From Glandiceps talaboti (taxonomy: Eukaryota > Hemichordata > Enteropneusta > Spengelidae), in NCBI RefSeq assembly GCF_964340395.1, contig NC_135562.1, positions 14,043,796-14,105,795 of the forward strand: a stretch of DNA of 62,000 nt, written 5' to 3'. The translations under genes and the position numbers were made by a program. Positions 36,201 to 47,200 of the stretch are shown here, in pieces. The notes beneath the pieces are model-generated. The model was not told the origin of the DNA. It did no database searches and worked only from the letters and a program-made list of their open reading frames with translations. Numbering within the stretch: position 1 is the first letter of the stretch; every line of letters begins with the position of its first letter.

Positions 36201-39200
36201 TTTGAGTTCTTGCCATCACTTCTTCAAATTCACCCATAACTTCTCTGTTTAGAGTATTCACCTGGAATTAATAATATTCAGATTTAAACTTACATAAACT
36301 TCATTTTCAGAGTCATTATTTCTTCAAATGTTTGTCACATTTTTTCTGTTAGAGTATTATAAAAAGATATAAAACAAGTTTTTCATCTGAAATTGTGCAT
36401 ACTTTTCTAAATAAGTCTAGAGTCATTGGTAGTACTTACCTTTGAATCTGGTGTGTCAAATTTGATAACTGCTACATCCCCTTTCACTTCATACTGTAGA
36501 TGTTTGCCTGAAATGAAGATAAATCAAGACTATCAATCATTTGTAACTTTGTAAATTAGTTTGTTTTTGCCATTGATTTTGATTGGTGCTTAACCACAGA
36601 GCAATGACATGATTCTACTAAGGGGAATACTAAGGCCTGTTTACACAATGCCCAAAACATTCAAATTTGACCTCAGGAATGACCTCCACAGGCCGAGTTT
36701 AGATGGTTTTTACTTCGGCTAGTTATACAAAATGCATAAAACTATGGCTAAACTAATCAAGTATATTGTTTATAATGATACATGTACCTGTGACATGTCA
36801 CTTTTTACCAACCGTCCAACTCATGCGTTGTTCAGGTAATGACAGGGATTTCCTCAGATTTGTTGATACGTACGGTACCAACAATTATGTCATAAAATCT
36901 TAAATATATTATACGGTATCTAAATATCAGGATTGAGTTATACCAGTATCAAGTAAGGAATGGGTGTGCTTCAGTAAGTAGACTACAATATGTAACACTT
37001 CGTAGGCAACAAAAATGGCTTCCAAAAACAGTCTAAACTCAGCCTGTGCCCATTTAATGTTTCTGTGTAGATGCTAAAAAATGTTTGACACCCTAACAAT
37101 GGTAACATAAATAATCAGGCCATTAACAGGCTAGACAGCATGATATTACAATGGAGTTTTGGTTAATCAGTTATAGCGATAAAAATTCATTCCACTAATA
37201 TACATTTAGTATATGGAAATTTGGAAGTTTTCTACACCACATGCTTTGGAGGTTATCAGCAATACCTTTGAAGAATGCTTGGATTTAATAGTCTTGTAGA
37301 TAATAGATTATATCTTCAACGAACCCTTATCAGGAAGAATGCCAATGCAAGCTACGTGTACATGTATGTGGACTTTGTTCTCACATTTGTCTGGTTGGGC
37401 ATCAACTATTAGAAATTACCTCAACCCTTTGAGCTCATGAGTATTTTATAGCTGAATTGAAGAAAAATATTTGGGCATAATGTCAGTACACCATTACAAA
37501 GATATTTATGGAGGGGGAAACAAAACTGTTGATTTTTAAAGTTGTTTCATTTCATATTTTGAGCATAGCAGACAGAATGATATACAAATTATAGATGTCA
37601 CTTGTGGATGGTCATAATATGGATCAACTACCTGAACCAAATTATAAATTAAATTTGGCTTGTGTATTGTCTAATTGTAATTATCAACATTTTATGACTA
37701 ATTAGTCATACTTAAGTAAAAATCTGAATAGTATTTCCTAGGTTTTGAAGCAAATTTCCAGTAGCCTGGGAACCCTTCAATTTCAATCACTAGCTTGTCA
37801 TATACACATGTATACATTACATGTCCTATAATCTATACGGTCTATAGTGTAGAACTGATTTTGAATAGTACATGTACAAGCACTGTCAACAAATTGAAAG
37901 GATATAGATTTAGCTTCACAAATACAAATTTTTAAACAATTAAATTCGTTAGCAAATAACTACCATCTTTTGATCATGTGTATCATGCATGCAAGTACAT
38001 GTTACTTTAGCATTTCATTAACAATAGCTTATGTTAGTGTGCATTTTATGTGTACCTAAAATGTCATGTCAAACAGTAATATGCAAATAAGTCTGTGTCA
38101 ATTTGTTTAATTACCATATCATGTATATGTAAATGAGTATACCTAATAAGTCATGTCAAATGATAATACATATCATCTACTGATAATTCTAATGTGTGCA
38201 ATCCATGCCATCAAATTGGACAACTTTTCATTCCACAACATTACAAAGATCATCATTAATTTATTGTTTTTCAATCTTCTTCCTTGATGAAGCCCACTTA
38301 CTTCCGAGGCCTTTCCTATAAATGTTAGTCTGGATGCCAACTGTGGTAAACTACAGTGGACATTTAATGATAACGACACAGTATAGGATTAGGAACTAGA
38401 CTAATATCTGATTAACATGTGTGTTGGACAAGACTATTTACAGTTTTTCTTAACAGACATGTGGAAGCTGTCAAAACTTCACTGATTCAATATATGTTGT
38501 ACTGTTGCTGGGAGTAGAAATTTGTGCCAATGAAACAATTTTTTAAGTTGTGAGTCAACATTATAATTTTATAAAACCTAGATTTTCTTGAGACCTTGAC
38601 TGGTCTCTGACTAGGCTAGACTACTGAATCCAACTGACAAATGAAGCTTATTTAGCTATACCATCTCTCTGCTTGTCTGATAAATAAATCAAATGATCCC
38701 CATACATGTACATGTATTTCTTTCATAACGAAGTAACACAGGAGTCATTTATACATTTACTTACCATTCATGGTGGCAGATGCAGATAAATATCTCTGAA
38801 ATCTTGACTGTACTCCAATAGCTGAAATGCAAAATTTTAAAACTCACAATCCAAAAGATTTTTAACTGTTTATTATAACACCTACATGTATGATGTACCA
38901 GAGGTGGTCTACCTTGTGCCTCAAAAGAATTGTGGTTCGAATTCCACTAAATTTTAGAATACATGTAGGTAGATTTTTTTATTTTATTTTATTATATTTT
39001 TTTTCATGTGTGAGTGTCTGGTTTAGGCAGTTATGTTTTCTGTTGTTTTCCATATGGTCTCTGTGTTATTGGTTTCTTTCTATCAGATGTACAGCTATTA
39101 CAGATTGGGAGAATAGTTTTATATTGTCTTTTTTAAGTTGATGTCAGTTTCCGCATCCCCTACTTTTTGGCAAGACTTCACAATTTTCATGATTTTTACA

Positions 39201-40948
39201 TTATTTTTTCTTGTAGGGTCAGCAGTCAAAAACTAGGTGGGGGTCGGTCGGGTAACTGGAACAAAACTATGTTTTTGGAGTAGATTTTATTTTATCCTCT
39301 AAGTTCATTGATACAAAATCATTGGAAAATGTACATATTTTTTATGCACGTACATATAGTGGAGGGTCTATGGTTTGAGCTACATGTATGGTATTACTGG
39401 GTAATTTTGACAATAGCAAGTCATGATGTAGTTTCGTGATTATTATCTGTTGTCCTTTAGACAGGATCAGAGTCCAAAACTCTTTGACTTGTTCACCTAT
39501 GACTCTGAGGCTGAATATGCACTATATTGTACAGAGATATAATATATGATACGTTGTACTATAATAAACTATTCTACTACTAGTACTACTACTACTAGTA
39601 CCACTACTACTATGTTCTCAAAATATTACTTTACAATACTTTACAATTAATTGGTAAACTGATTAAAAAGGCTTTAAAATAATTACATCAATATTTCCTT
39701 ATTTTAAATAATTCTAAAGCTGAGGCTCAATTTATGACTGAAAAAAGTGCATTTTGTCGATTTTATTACATTTTTTATCTAAATATATTTGTTGGGAAAG
39801 GGGGTTAAAGATTTGCCATGAGAAACTTCTGAACAGAAGGGAAATGAACTTTGATTATCTGCTTGGTATCAACATTCAATGTCAAGGGTTTGTTAACTTG
39901 TTGTATAATTATACAGCAGGGCATGTACCTGTCTAAATCATAATAGTGGCAAATAGCAAAACATGGTGTTTAAGTGCTTGACTATCACATGTGACATGGA
40001 TCAGTGGATGAATTATACACAATGTATCCATCATACATTGGATGACCTGAGACATGTTTCATACCAATCATGCTAAGTTGTAGACAGAAAGTAAGTCGAC
40101 AATGATTCTGACAATGTCCCTTGGTGTAGAAGGGACAATGTCAGAATGGAGTCCTGATTTACTACATCTGCAAGCAGGGTGTAGTTACACATGTACTTGC
40201 ATAAAACTGTGTACATGTACAGTGTACTACACGTTATTCATACACAGAACATCATGTATATAAAAGCATGGCTGTATTTGGAGAGATAAAGCGTTCGCCT
40301 TTTAACCACAACATTTTGAGATGTCACAATTTATCAGTCTGTGAATCAGTGTATGGAATTTCAGCAACAGATTATGATCAAGTTATCCACCAAAACTCGT
40401 CGGAATGGCCAGCTGGATAAATCAGTGTAAATATTGATAAATTGAGCCACCGACAGCTTGCAATTCAATTAACTATTATTCATTAAAATAAAATTCATAC
40501 AGATTGATTTGAGTGGCTGTGTTACAAACCTGTACAGACTACATCATAATTCATTATGTAGTACATGTACATCCTTTTATGATAATTCGCTAAACGATCT
40601 TGAACGAGATCAAAGTCCATGAAAAATCTACAGAGGTTAAAAGTTCAAAATGTTCATTTGTAACATATCATGATAATGGCTTCAGGACTCATGGTTGTCC
40701 GTACAGGGTCATCCAAAGTTCGCATGCTCAGTCATGGTCGAAGCATTGGCAACCGGCAACTTTACCGGTAAGCGGCCTCAAACACAAATTTTCAGCGGAA
40801 TGGAAATTATGTGAAAGAGGCTACTGGTTACTTCACCTGGGTTCTCTACAAGTCATAAAAATACAGTAAAACATTCTTTACCTGACAAAGTTCTTGTCTT
40901 ACGTTGAGAAAGGGCACGAACAGCACCCAAAACTCGTACAGACGCCAT
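20681..40948 (-). CDS. HADHA: Mitochondrial trifunctional protein subunit alpha (HADHA)
   Basis: Twenty-one coding exons join in frame with GT/AG borders, giving 768 aa (human is 763). In transcript order: 40882-40948, 38765-38821, 36440-36507, 36128-36261, 35365-35395, 34923-35030, 33796-33915, 33206-33308, 32525-32594, 31883-31935, 30898-31016, 30113-30232, 29342-29523, 28904-28939, 28029-28164, 27535-27621, 26508-26717, 25971-26166, 23073-23275, 21846-21900, 20681-20832. The N-terminus ([17 protein letters not shown]) is a typical mitochondrial targeting sequence. The crotonase domain has GSCLGGGLE (E155) and [13 protein letters not shown] (E177), the two hydratase glutamates. The dehydrogenase domain has GAGLMGAGI (G372, G374, G377), [15 protein letters not shown] (H502) and GPGFYTTR. 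The protein catalyses long-chain enoyl-CoA hydration and NAD-dependent 3-hydroxyacyl-CoA oxidation in fatty-acid beta-oxidation at the inner mitochondrial membrane, in complex with HADHB, whose gene diverges from the same promoter. Introns hold minisatellites and two partial exon copies. Confidence 0.97.
22261..22617. repeat. 54-bp tandem repeat array in HADHA intron 19
   Basis: Seven diverged units of about 54 bp built on TTGTATCTAGACTACC, then AAATTAGCAGTAGTC and GGGCATATAGACTAC. One unit contains a TATAATATATAG insertion. Confidence 0.85.
23380..23715 (+). repeat. Dispersed repeat family B, copy 1 (HADHA intron 18)
   Basis: It contains AATATTTTTCTTCATTCAGC and an imperfect palindrome around a TGACCTAA...TTAGGTCACAAG core. 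The same arrangement recurs at 44622-44935 in HADHB intron 3. An inverted fragment is at about 37440-37480. Confidence 0.65.
24134..25967. repeat. 23-bp minisatellite, about 80 copies, in HADHA intron 18
   Basis: Tandem 23-bp units (TTCTGTTATATCTACA then T or C, then TGTAAC) with some 21-bp units lacking CT. Two positions vary systematically: T/C in ACA(T/C)TGT and A/G in GTT(A/G)TATC. The C and G variants are concentrated in the middle of the array, and a CCGTTATATC variant occurs near both ends. In the HADHA direction the array starts within a few bases of the exon-18 donor (exon ends at 25971). Confidence 0.95.
27830..27965 (-). repeat. tRNA-derived SINE-like sequence in HADHA intron 15
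   Basis: On the minus strand GGTCAAATGGTGAGAG resembles an A box. About 35 bp later GCAGATTCGAGCTC resembles a RNA polymerase III B box. The two-box spacing is tRNA-like but no full cloverleaf forms. A SINE or retro-pseudogene is more likely than a tRNA gene. Confidence 0.4.
28362..28382. repeat. (CA)n microsatellite in HADHA intron 14
   Basis: About ten CA units following GCGCGCA, between HADHA exons 15 and 14. Confidence 0.85.
33050..33139 (-). pseudogene. Partial tandem copy of HADHA exon 8
   Basis: On the minus strand it reads [11 protein letters not shown] then [10 protein letters not shown], against exon 8 [11 protein letters not shown] then [10 protein letters not shown]. The frame is open throughout and a GTCAGT donor-like site follows in the same position as the real GTAAGT. 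The upstream side is purine-rich and offers no polypyrimidine tract, so a usable acceptor is missing. The copied unit includes the intron sequence after the exon (TG repeat, then GAGAGT-GGGAGGGA), which shows a tandem DNA duplication of about 155 bp. Confidence 0.75.
33168..33199. repeat. (AC)n microsatellite beside HADHA exon 8
   Basis: About 16 AC units beginning 6 bp after the exon-8 donor in the HADHA direction. A shorter, degraded counterpart follows the duplicated exon copy. Confidence 0.9.
34020..34480. repeat. Tandem repeat, five units of 85-102 bp, HADHA intron 6
   Basis: The block GGTCAATCCCCCTAGTCC, then GTTAGGGTGCTTTG and CTCTGTAA...GTGTATGA recurs, with AGGGTGC starting at 34071, 34173, 34269, 34363 and 34448. 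The last unit is the most diverged. There is no coding function. Confidence 0.85.
34805..34856 (-). pseudogene. Partial copy of the end of HADHA exon 6 with a lost donor
   Basis: It reads [10 protein letters not shown] against exon 6 [10 protein letters not shown]. Homology continues into the intron (CTAAGTATGCAATACATTGC against GTAAGTGTACAATACATTGC), 99 bp from the original. The donor GT has become CT, and the hydratase Glu is replaced by Lys. It cannot splice as exon 6 does and is read as decayed tandem duplication. Confidence 0.75.
35672..35882 (+). repeat. Dispersed repeat family A, copy 2 (HADHA intron 4)
   Basis: Matches the copy at 15996-16190 along its length (TACCTGCAATAGCATTTTA, GACTTATTCTCAT, CACGTGGAGCAGAAG, TATTCTATTTCAGG). 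It carries a few extra bases near the middle. Confidence 0.7.
38899..38955 (+). repeat. tRNA-like / SINE fragment in HADHA intron 1
   Basis: GAGGTGGTCTACC (A-box-like) is followed about 30 bp later by GTGGTTCGAATTCCAC, a near-consensus B box in a TpsiC-arm-like context. The acceptor stem and anticodon arm are not recognisable, so it is not called a functional tRNA. Confidence 0.4.
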
Positions 40949-41206
40949 GATGACCGGCTGCTGCAAAGTGCACGTTTTACAACCAAGTCACGTAGAATCT
41001 CGCCTACTGATAACAGCGTTAGTAGAGTTTTTCCTATACAGAAATGTTTCAAGTCATGCAAAATCCCTTTTAGAATTATGTCTTATACCATCTATTATAA
41101 AGAAAACGGTAAATTATATAAAATGTCGGCCACATTATATGTTTCTCGGAGAATCTCGTCTGCAATTCACGCACTGTATCATGGGTAGTAAAGGTCAAAA
41201 TCCAAC
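40949..41206. promoter_or_regulatory. Divergent HADHA/HADHB promoter interval
   Basis: Only 258 bp separate the two start codons, so both transcripts must begin here or in the adjacent 5'UTRs. No TATA box stands out. Both ATGs lie in an ATGGCG context: CAACATGGCGC at HADHB and ATCATGGCGTC at HADHA, resembling YY1-type motifs common at housekeeping starts. A TCACGT core is at about 40988. Head-to-head HADHA/HADHB with a bidirectional promoter is established for vertebrates. Confidence 0.85.
41189..41197 (+). promoter_or_regulatory. ERR-type nuclear receptor site upstream of HADHB ATG
   Basis: TAAAGGTCA exactly matches the extended half-site TNAAGGTCA bound by estrogen-related receptors, which control fatty-acid oxidation genes in animals. 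It ends 9 bp before the HADHB ATG and 241 bp from the HADHA ATG. A single 9-mer can occur by chance, so its role is inferred from position and gene function. Confidence 0.45.
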
Positions 41207-44200
41207 ATGGCGCTCCTCGGTACAAGCAAGTTTCTGTGTGCCCTGCCAACTTTTACAAATGTAGCCAGGATTAGTGAGTATTGTTAATCCTTTGTCGTGT
41301 TTGCAAATGCTAGATTATTTCATCAGCTCTCTACTCTACCAACTTTCACTGTTTCTCATGGAGATGTTCGTTACCAGAACAGTGGTTATTGTGTTGTGTT
41401 CTCGAAAATTTAATTTCAGAATTTTGCGATAGTTACGAGTCATTGACTCTTGGACACCGGCTGCATGTCACGCGTGATGTCGCAATTAAAACTGATGCTA
41501 CTCACGCCATTCAAGGGTGATGTGTCAAGGTTATGTAACTTAAGCGTGTGATCACAGAAGAATATTAGATGCCGATCTTTATTCATCGTCGAAATTTACC
41601 CTTCATAAAAGTTCATTATGTACATTCGTACTTTATGGAGACATTCCGATTACGAAACGCTAATAATTGTGTGTTGTATGTACCAGTGGGTACATCGTTT
41701 AAACCAAACCTTGGTTTGAACATAGACCCAAGTCGTTCAAACCACAGACCCTAGTCGTGTAGGGTCTGTGGTTTGAACGAGTTCATGGTGACCACTTCTC
41801 ATAAACGTATTACCCATTACAGGGAACAGTTAGGTTGAGACAATGAGTGGGTGCCAGCAGGAAATATTCTAATATAATAGATCAACCGTTATGATTAATG
41901 ACATCATTGTTAGTTACTAATACTATTCAAAATCAGGTGTTTGCTGTTGTCTGTTGGTGTGAACATGGCCATGGTGTGAATTACACATACATGACATGGT
42001 AGCCATTATAATTTGTTATCTTCTAAATTACCAAGGTGTTGTAGCACCTCTTTAGGTTGTTACGAAAGAAGAGACATGTACATATATTAGTCTTGGGCTC
42101 ACAAATTTGAAGTTTTTGTTTCAGTTTACATCTAAGTTTAGCTTATGAAAAAAAAAAGTATGGTGTTATCTTTATACTTTAAAGAAAGGGCGAAAAGTTG
42201 AAATCTGATTTTAAACAACTGCAGCATTGCTGATAACTGTCAGTACACATGTGTAAGTAAGGAACATTTTGAACCAGATTTTGCCTGTGCAAAAGTATGC
42301 CACACATTCATTAGAAAAACATATTTTAATAGATTTTTGTCAAAGGGCACATGACACTCAACCAACATTGGAAGAATGTAGCACGTTACTTTCAATATTA
42401 GTTTCATGTACTGCTGGGTAACCCATCTCCAAGGCAACCATCCTCATGTGGTAGACTTGATGGTTCATTGTTGTTGGCTTGTGTTTAGTCAAAATCATAA
42501 GTGTGCCTTATATGGATAGACATGGCCACACTGAGGAGCAAAGCAGTAATTGGAAATGATGAGCTTTTTCATCCATGATTTATAAATATTCATAAATTTA
42601 TTTCAAACACATTTTTGTCTCAGATTACTATTATCAGGAAAGACTGCCAGTGTCAGATATTTGCTGAGATACATGTACATGTAAAGCTTGAAAAAACAGA
42701 TTGTTGTCAGCCAATAACAAACAACGAAGAGAAGGGCAAAAAAGATTTAATTACAAGTAAAAATTTTGAACAATAGGAATTTCATGATCTTAAGATAGAA
42801 AACAAAACTCATGTATTTGAGTATAAGAATGAGTTGGTATTTTTAGCAAACAATCTGTCACTCAGTCTATTATTTTGTAATGATTTTATATTCTGATTAG
42901 ACATGTTTCAGTGAAGAACATTGTTCAAGAAAATGTTGATTTGTTAATATCCTATGTAAAGAATGTACGATATTTAGAGTATGATGTACATATAAAGTTT
43001 AAGTAATGAAAGTACTTTTGATAATTCTACAGCTAGTTGCAAGGCACTGAGTACAACCTCAAATTACAATGCAGCAGCCAAGACAAAGAAGTCCCTGGAA
43101 AAGAAGGGTGTCAGAAATATTGTTCTTGTTGAAGGCGTCAGGACACCATTCTTGATGTCTGGAACAGAGTAAGTTACTTCTGTTGAATTTCAACACTAGT
43201 GTTCATATTAGCTTTGAGGCTCATCATTGAGTTTCAAATCATTTCCAACCAGGAATTACATGTACAATGATGAAATACTCTAGGGAAGATGACTGTATTG
43301 CAACAAATTGAGACAGTAAACAACTGGGCTGAGTTCTAATAGTTCTTATTGTAAAGTTGCTAACATTATGATTTATTGTTGGGTGCTTGTGATTTATAAG
43401 TGCGGAAACATGGTGATTGAGTTTATGATCTGGTTTTAACACTTAGGAAGCAAACAGATACGTCAAACCTGAAAGTGTAAGGATTCTAAGTTCAGCCATA
43501 ATTGTGATTCCTTATTGGTACTAAAATGATAAATGATTCTGAAAGTTATCTTTTGAATGCTTTCTATCTGAGATCTTTGTTTCTCAGTTAAACTTCCTTG
43601 CCAAATGATACATTCATATTCTAAGGTTTAATGTACTAAGGACATATGTTTTAGATCGTCTACAGTCATGCCAAATCTACACAATACTCGTAAAACATGT
43701 AACCTCTGTGAGGTTTTACTGACCACCTCATCACCTTTTTGTCCCCATTTTATTTAATTATTGATAATCGTCAATCACAGACATTTGAAGTTTTTGTGCC
43801 CATGCTCACTTGTAAACAGACTATCCTTGAAACTATTGTAGTGGGTTCTCCCAATGATTTTATAAAATAAAGTAGATGGAAGGACGAACAGCAGCCTTTT
43901 GTCATGTAAATTTCTTTGGAACATACCATTAAATTGTAGAGGGAACATGGAAGGTACCGTGGTTACAAGTGTAAAATAAAGTTACCCATGCAATATTTTA
44001 TTTAACACTTCATGTTACACTTGGTAAAAATAACAAAACTGTAAGGTGTCCTATAATATTATTCAAACAGCTGTTCAAAAATATTAATTTCATTCTGCTT
44101 TTAAACAATCAGATAGAAATCATATAACTAAACTTCAGTCTGTTTTGATATTTTGGCCACTACAGTATAGTATGATGAAATGTTTAGATACATTGTACCA

Positions 44201-47200
44201 AGGGTGATTATGTAAAGAATGAATTATTCATTTGTTTCAACTTTGTTTGGCGTGTGTCGAGATATTCACTCATGTATACAGCTTACAAAAGCCATGATTA
44301 CTAATTAATTTATATTTGTTCTTTCATTTTACAGTTATGCTGATCTGATGCCACATGACCTAGCAAAGACAGCATTACAGTAAGTGAAAGTATTGTAACC
44401 CATGGCCCATGCAAGCCAAGTTTTATGTCTGGTTATCCAGTATCGTTACGATTTATACCTTCACTGTGGTTAGAAAAACCACAGTTGGCATCCAGACTAA
44501 GTTGTATGCATTTGAACAGAATGAGTGCCAGTCAAACACGTGTGTGTGTAAGTGTGTGTTACAGTACATGTGACATTCCTTTGTAATTCTCTCAAGAGTG
44601 ATATATGCTATACATTGACAATTGTACCATGCATAAGCCAAGTTATTGTCTTTGAACAGAAAATATCTTGTTCTACATGACGTCAACCTGTGTCTATGTC
44701 ACTGGCTCTGCAATGCTCAAAATGTGATTCAAAATATTCCAAATCACTCGTTTTTTTTCTCCAAATTTATCATAATTTATGTTTGAGGAGTTAAAATTAT
44801 ATTATTCCCTCAATATTTTTCTTCACTCAGCTGCAAAATACTTGTGACCTAAGGGTTTTTGTCACTACGAGTTTCTGTACTCTAGTAGTCACAAGGCCCC
44901 TTAGGTCACAAGAAAAATGTTGGGAAATACATGTAATATCTAATTATCAAGATATCCGTCAAGTTATATATGTTATCCATAACTTTCCATAATAGTGATC
45001 ACTTTTTAATGTTTTTTTATTTACAGAGGTTTAATTGAACGTACCAACTTACCAAAAGGTAAGATGTAGTATAAATCTATTTGCTTGAGTTTTGTCAAAT
45101 GTAAAGAGTGGTTGTAACCAAACAAAGCCGTAACATATTTGTATATATAGTGAAATGCATAAGTGATTCAGTACAGAATCCCATAATTGTTCACAGCTAC
45201 CAATTAACAATTAAGCTGTCTGGAATCTGTGGCTCAACTTCACTCATTCTTGATCAAGTGTAACGGCTTCACAGATCCTGCAAGTAGATGGCTATGATGT
45301 ACTTTGAAAAAATACTAATTTACTGATACAAACACTAATACTTGCAGAACATTGTACATTGAATATTGATGGTTTGGTGCGGTAACAATACATTGTTCAC
45401 AGCCGTTTAATAATTAACTGCCCTATGTAAAGCATTATTTAAGTATTTTTTTGAGGTTGTGTAATGTGTTAATGATTTTCAAAATGTATAATCTGCTGTT
45501 CTGTTTTATTTATTATATATTATTTTGTTGTTATTTTGATTTTACAGAACTTGTAGATTACATTGTAATTGGATCTGTCATCCAGGAAGTAAAGACAAGT
45601 AATATTGCAAGAGAAGTAAGTTTAAATCTTTTTGCTAATTTGTTACTCTGTAAAAGGGCATCACAGATGTGGCTGCCTTTACCTTTAATAATAGCCACAT
45701 TTTAACCAACACTGCAATGTACAATGCCTTAAAAAGGCTAGAGATGCACGACTTCCTAGCTTTGTTTGTTTCCCCAGCCTCACCTCAGTGTACATGTACA
45801 GTAGGCAGGTTAAAAATTTACTTGAAGTATAATACTATCATATCACCTAAAAATCACCTGTGATGGTTGATAAATCACCTGTGATCGTCGATATGGTACT
45901 CCCAAACTATGGGACTCTTGGCCAATTAACATTCACCAAGCCGCAAGCATGGATTGTTTCAAAGCAAAATTGAAGCCTTATTTGATCACAAAGCCTACAC
46001 TATGCTTCAGCTATTCAGTGCTACTGAATATAGGTATTGGAACTGATAGTCATGTGTTTTTGCTGTAGGCTGCTCTGAGTGCAGGATTTGCAAACAAGAC
46101 ACCATGTCACACAGTATCCATGGCATGTATATCATCTAATGCAGCTATCACTTCAGGTAATGTTATCATCTTCTAATGGATCTTTAAACATTGTATCAAT
46201 TAAAGTATTTAACCAATTCTGCTGTACAAAAATGACCTTTGACCCAAATTTACATGTACAAATAATACACATAACATATAAACATTTCTGAACTTCTGGA
46301 CTATCTGTACGATTGATATGGTAAGGAATGTTTTTTAGTCTGATCAATCTTAATTGAAGTCAAGAAATATTTAGTTGTTAACTTAAGGATATAGAGTTCA
46401 CATTAGTTTCTTTTTAATAGTGAGGATGAAACCATGTGAAGTTGAGTTCTTTTGTCGGTAGCAGTCTCTATGCTAGTTCACGAACTTCTTGTATATCGTA
46501 TACTATGACAGAATCTCATAATTTTTCAAGTGCAAGTACATGTATGGTGAATTCAAGTTATTTGTATGAGTGCGTGCAGTGTTCTCTGCAGATGAACTTT
46601 CCCTGAGTATAGCAAAATTGCAGCAAAAACTTTGAACAGATGAGCGCAAATGCCCGAGTACCCACACTGATACTTGCACATCATAGGATTCTGTTATTAT
46701 AATATTAGATATGTTTATCTGAAACAGAAAATTTCATAAATGTATATTAAACTGTACAAGTAATCAGTGGTACTTTAATTTTCTAATTCTAATTCCAATT
46801 CCAGCAATGGGTATGATTGCCACAGGAATGGCTGACATTACCATAGCAGGTGGTGCCGAGTTCATGTCAGATGTACCAATCAGACACAGTAGACAGATGA
46901 GGAAGTTTATGCTCAATCTGGGCAAGGTAATGTTGGCATCAATTACTTAAAGAGGAACACCACTCCAACAAATGATTGTGTTTCAATATACTTTAAGTTC
47001 TAGTGTCATTTCATGATTTTCACATCTGATTCAGATAAATTTCACACGATTGCCAGTAAACACTAAATTGAAACCTTTCTCACCTCCATTGTTCTAGCAG
47101 TTGCTCACTGTTGCCTCATGGGATTAGCAGACATACATATGTATTAGGTGAACAATACATATTCATGACTATTTATGTGAAGGTGATAAAGACTTTTGGA

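Noticed and set aside
38899-38955. tRNA gene
   Set aside because: Good B box but no acceptor stem or anticodon arm; a SINE fragment is more likely.
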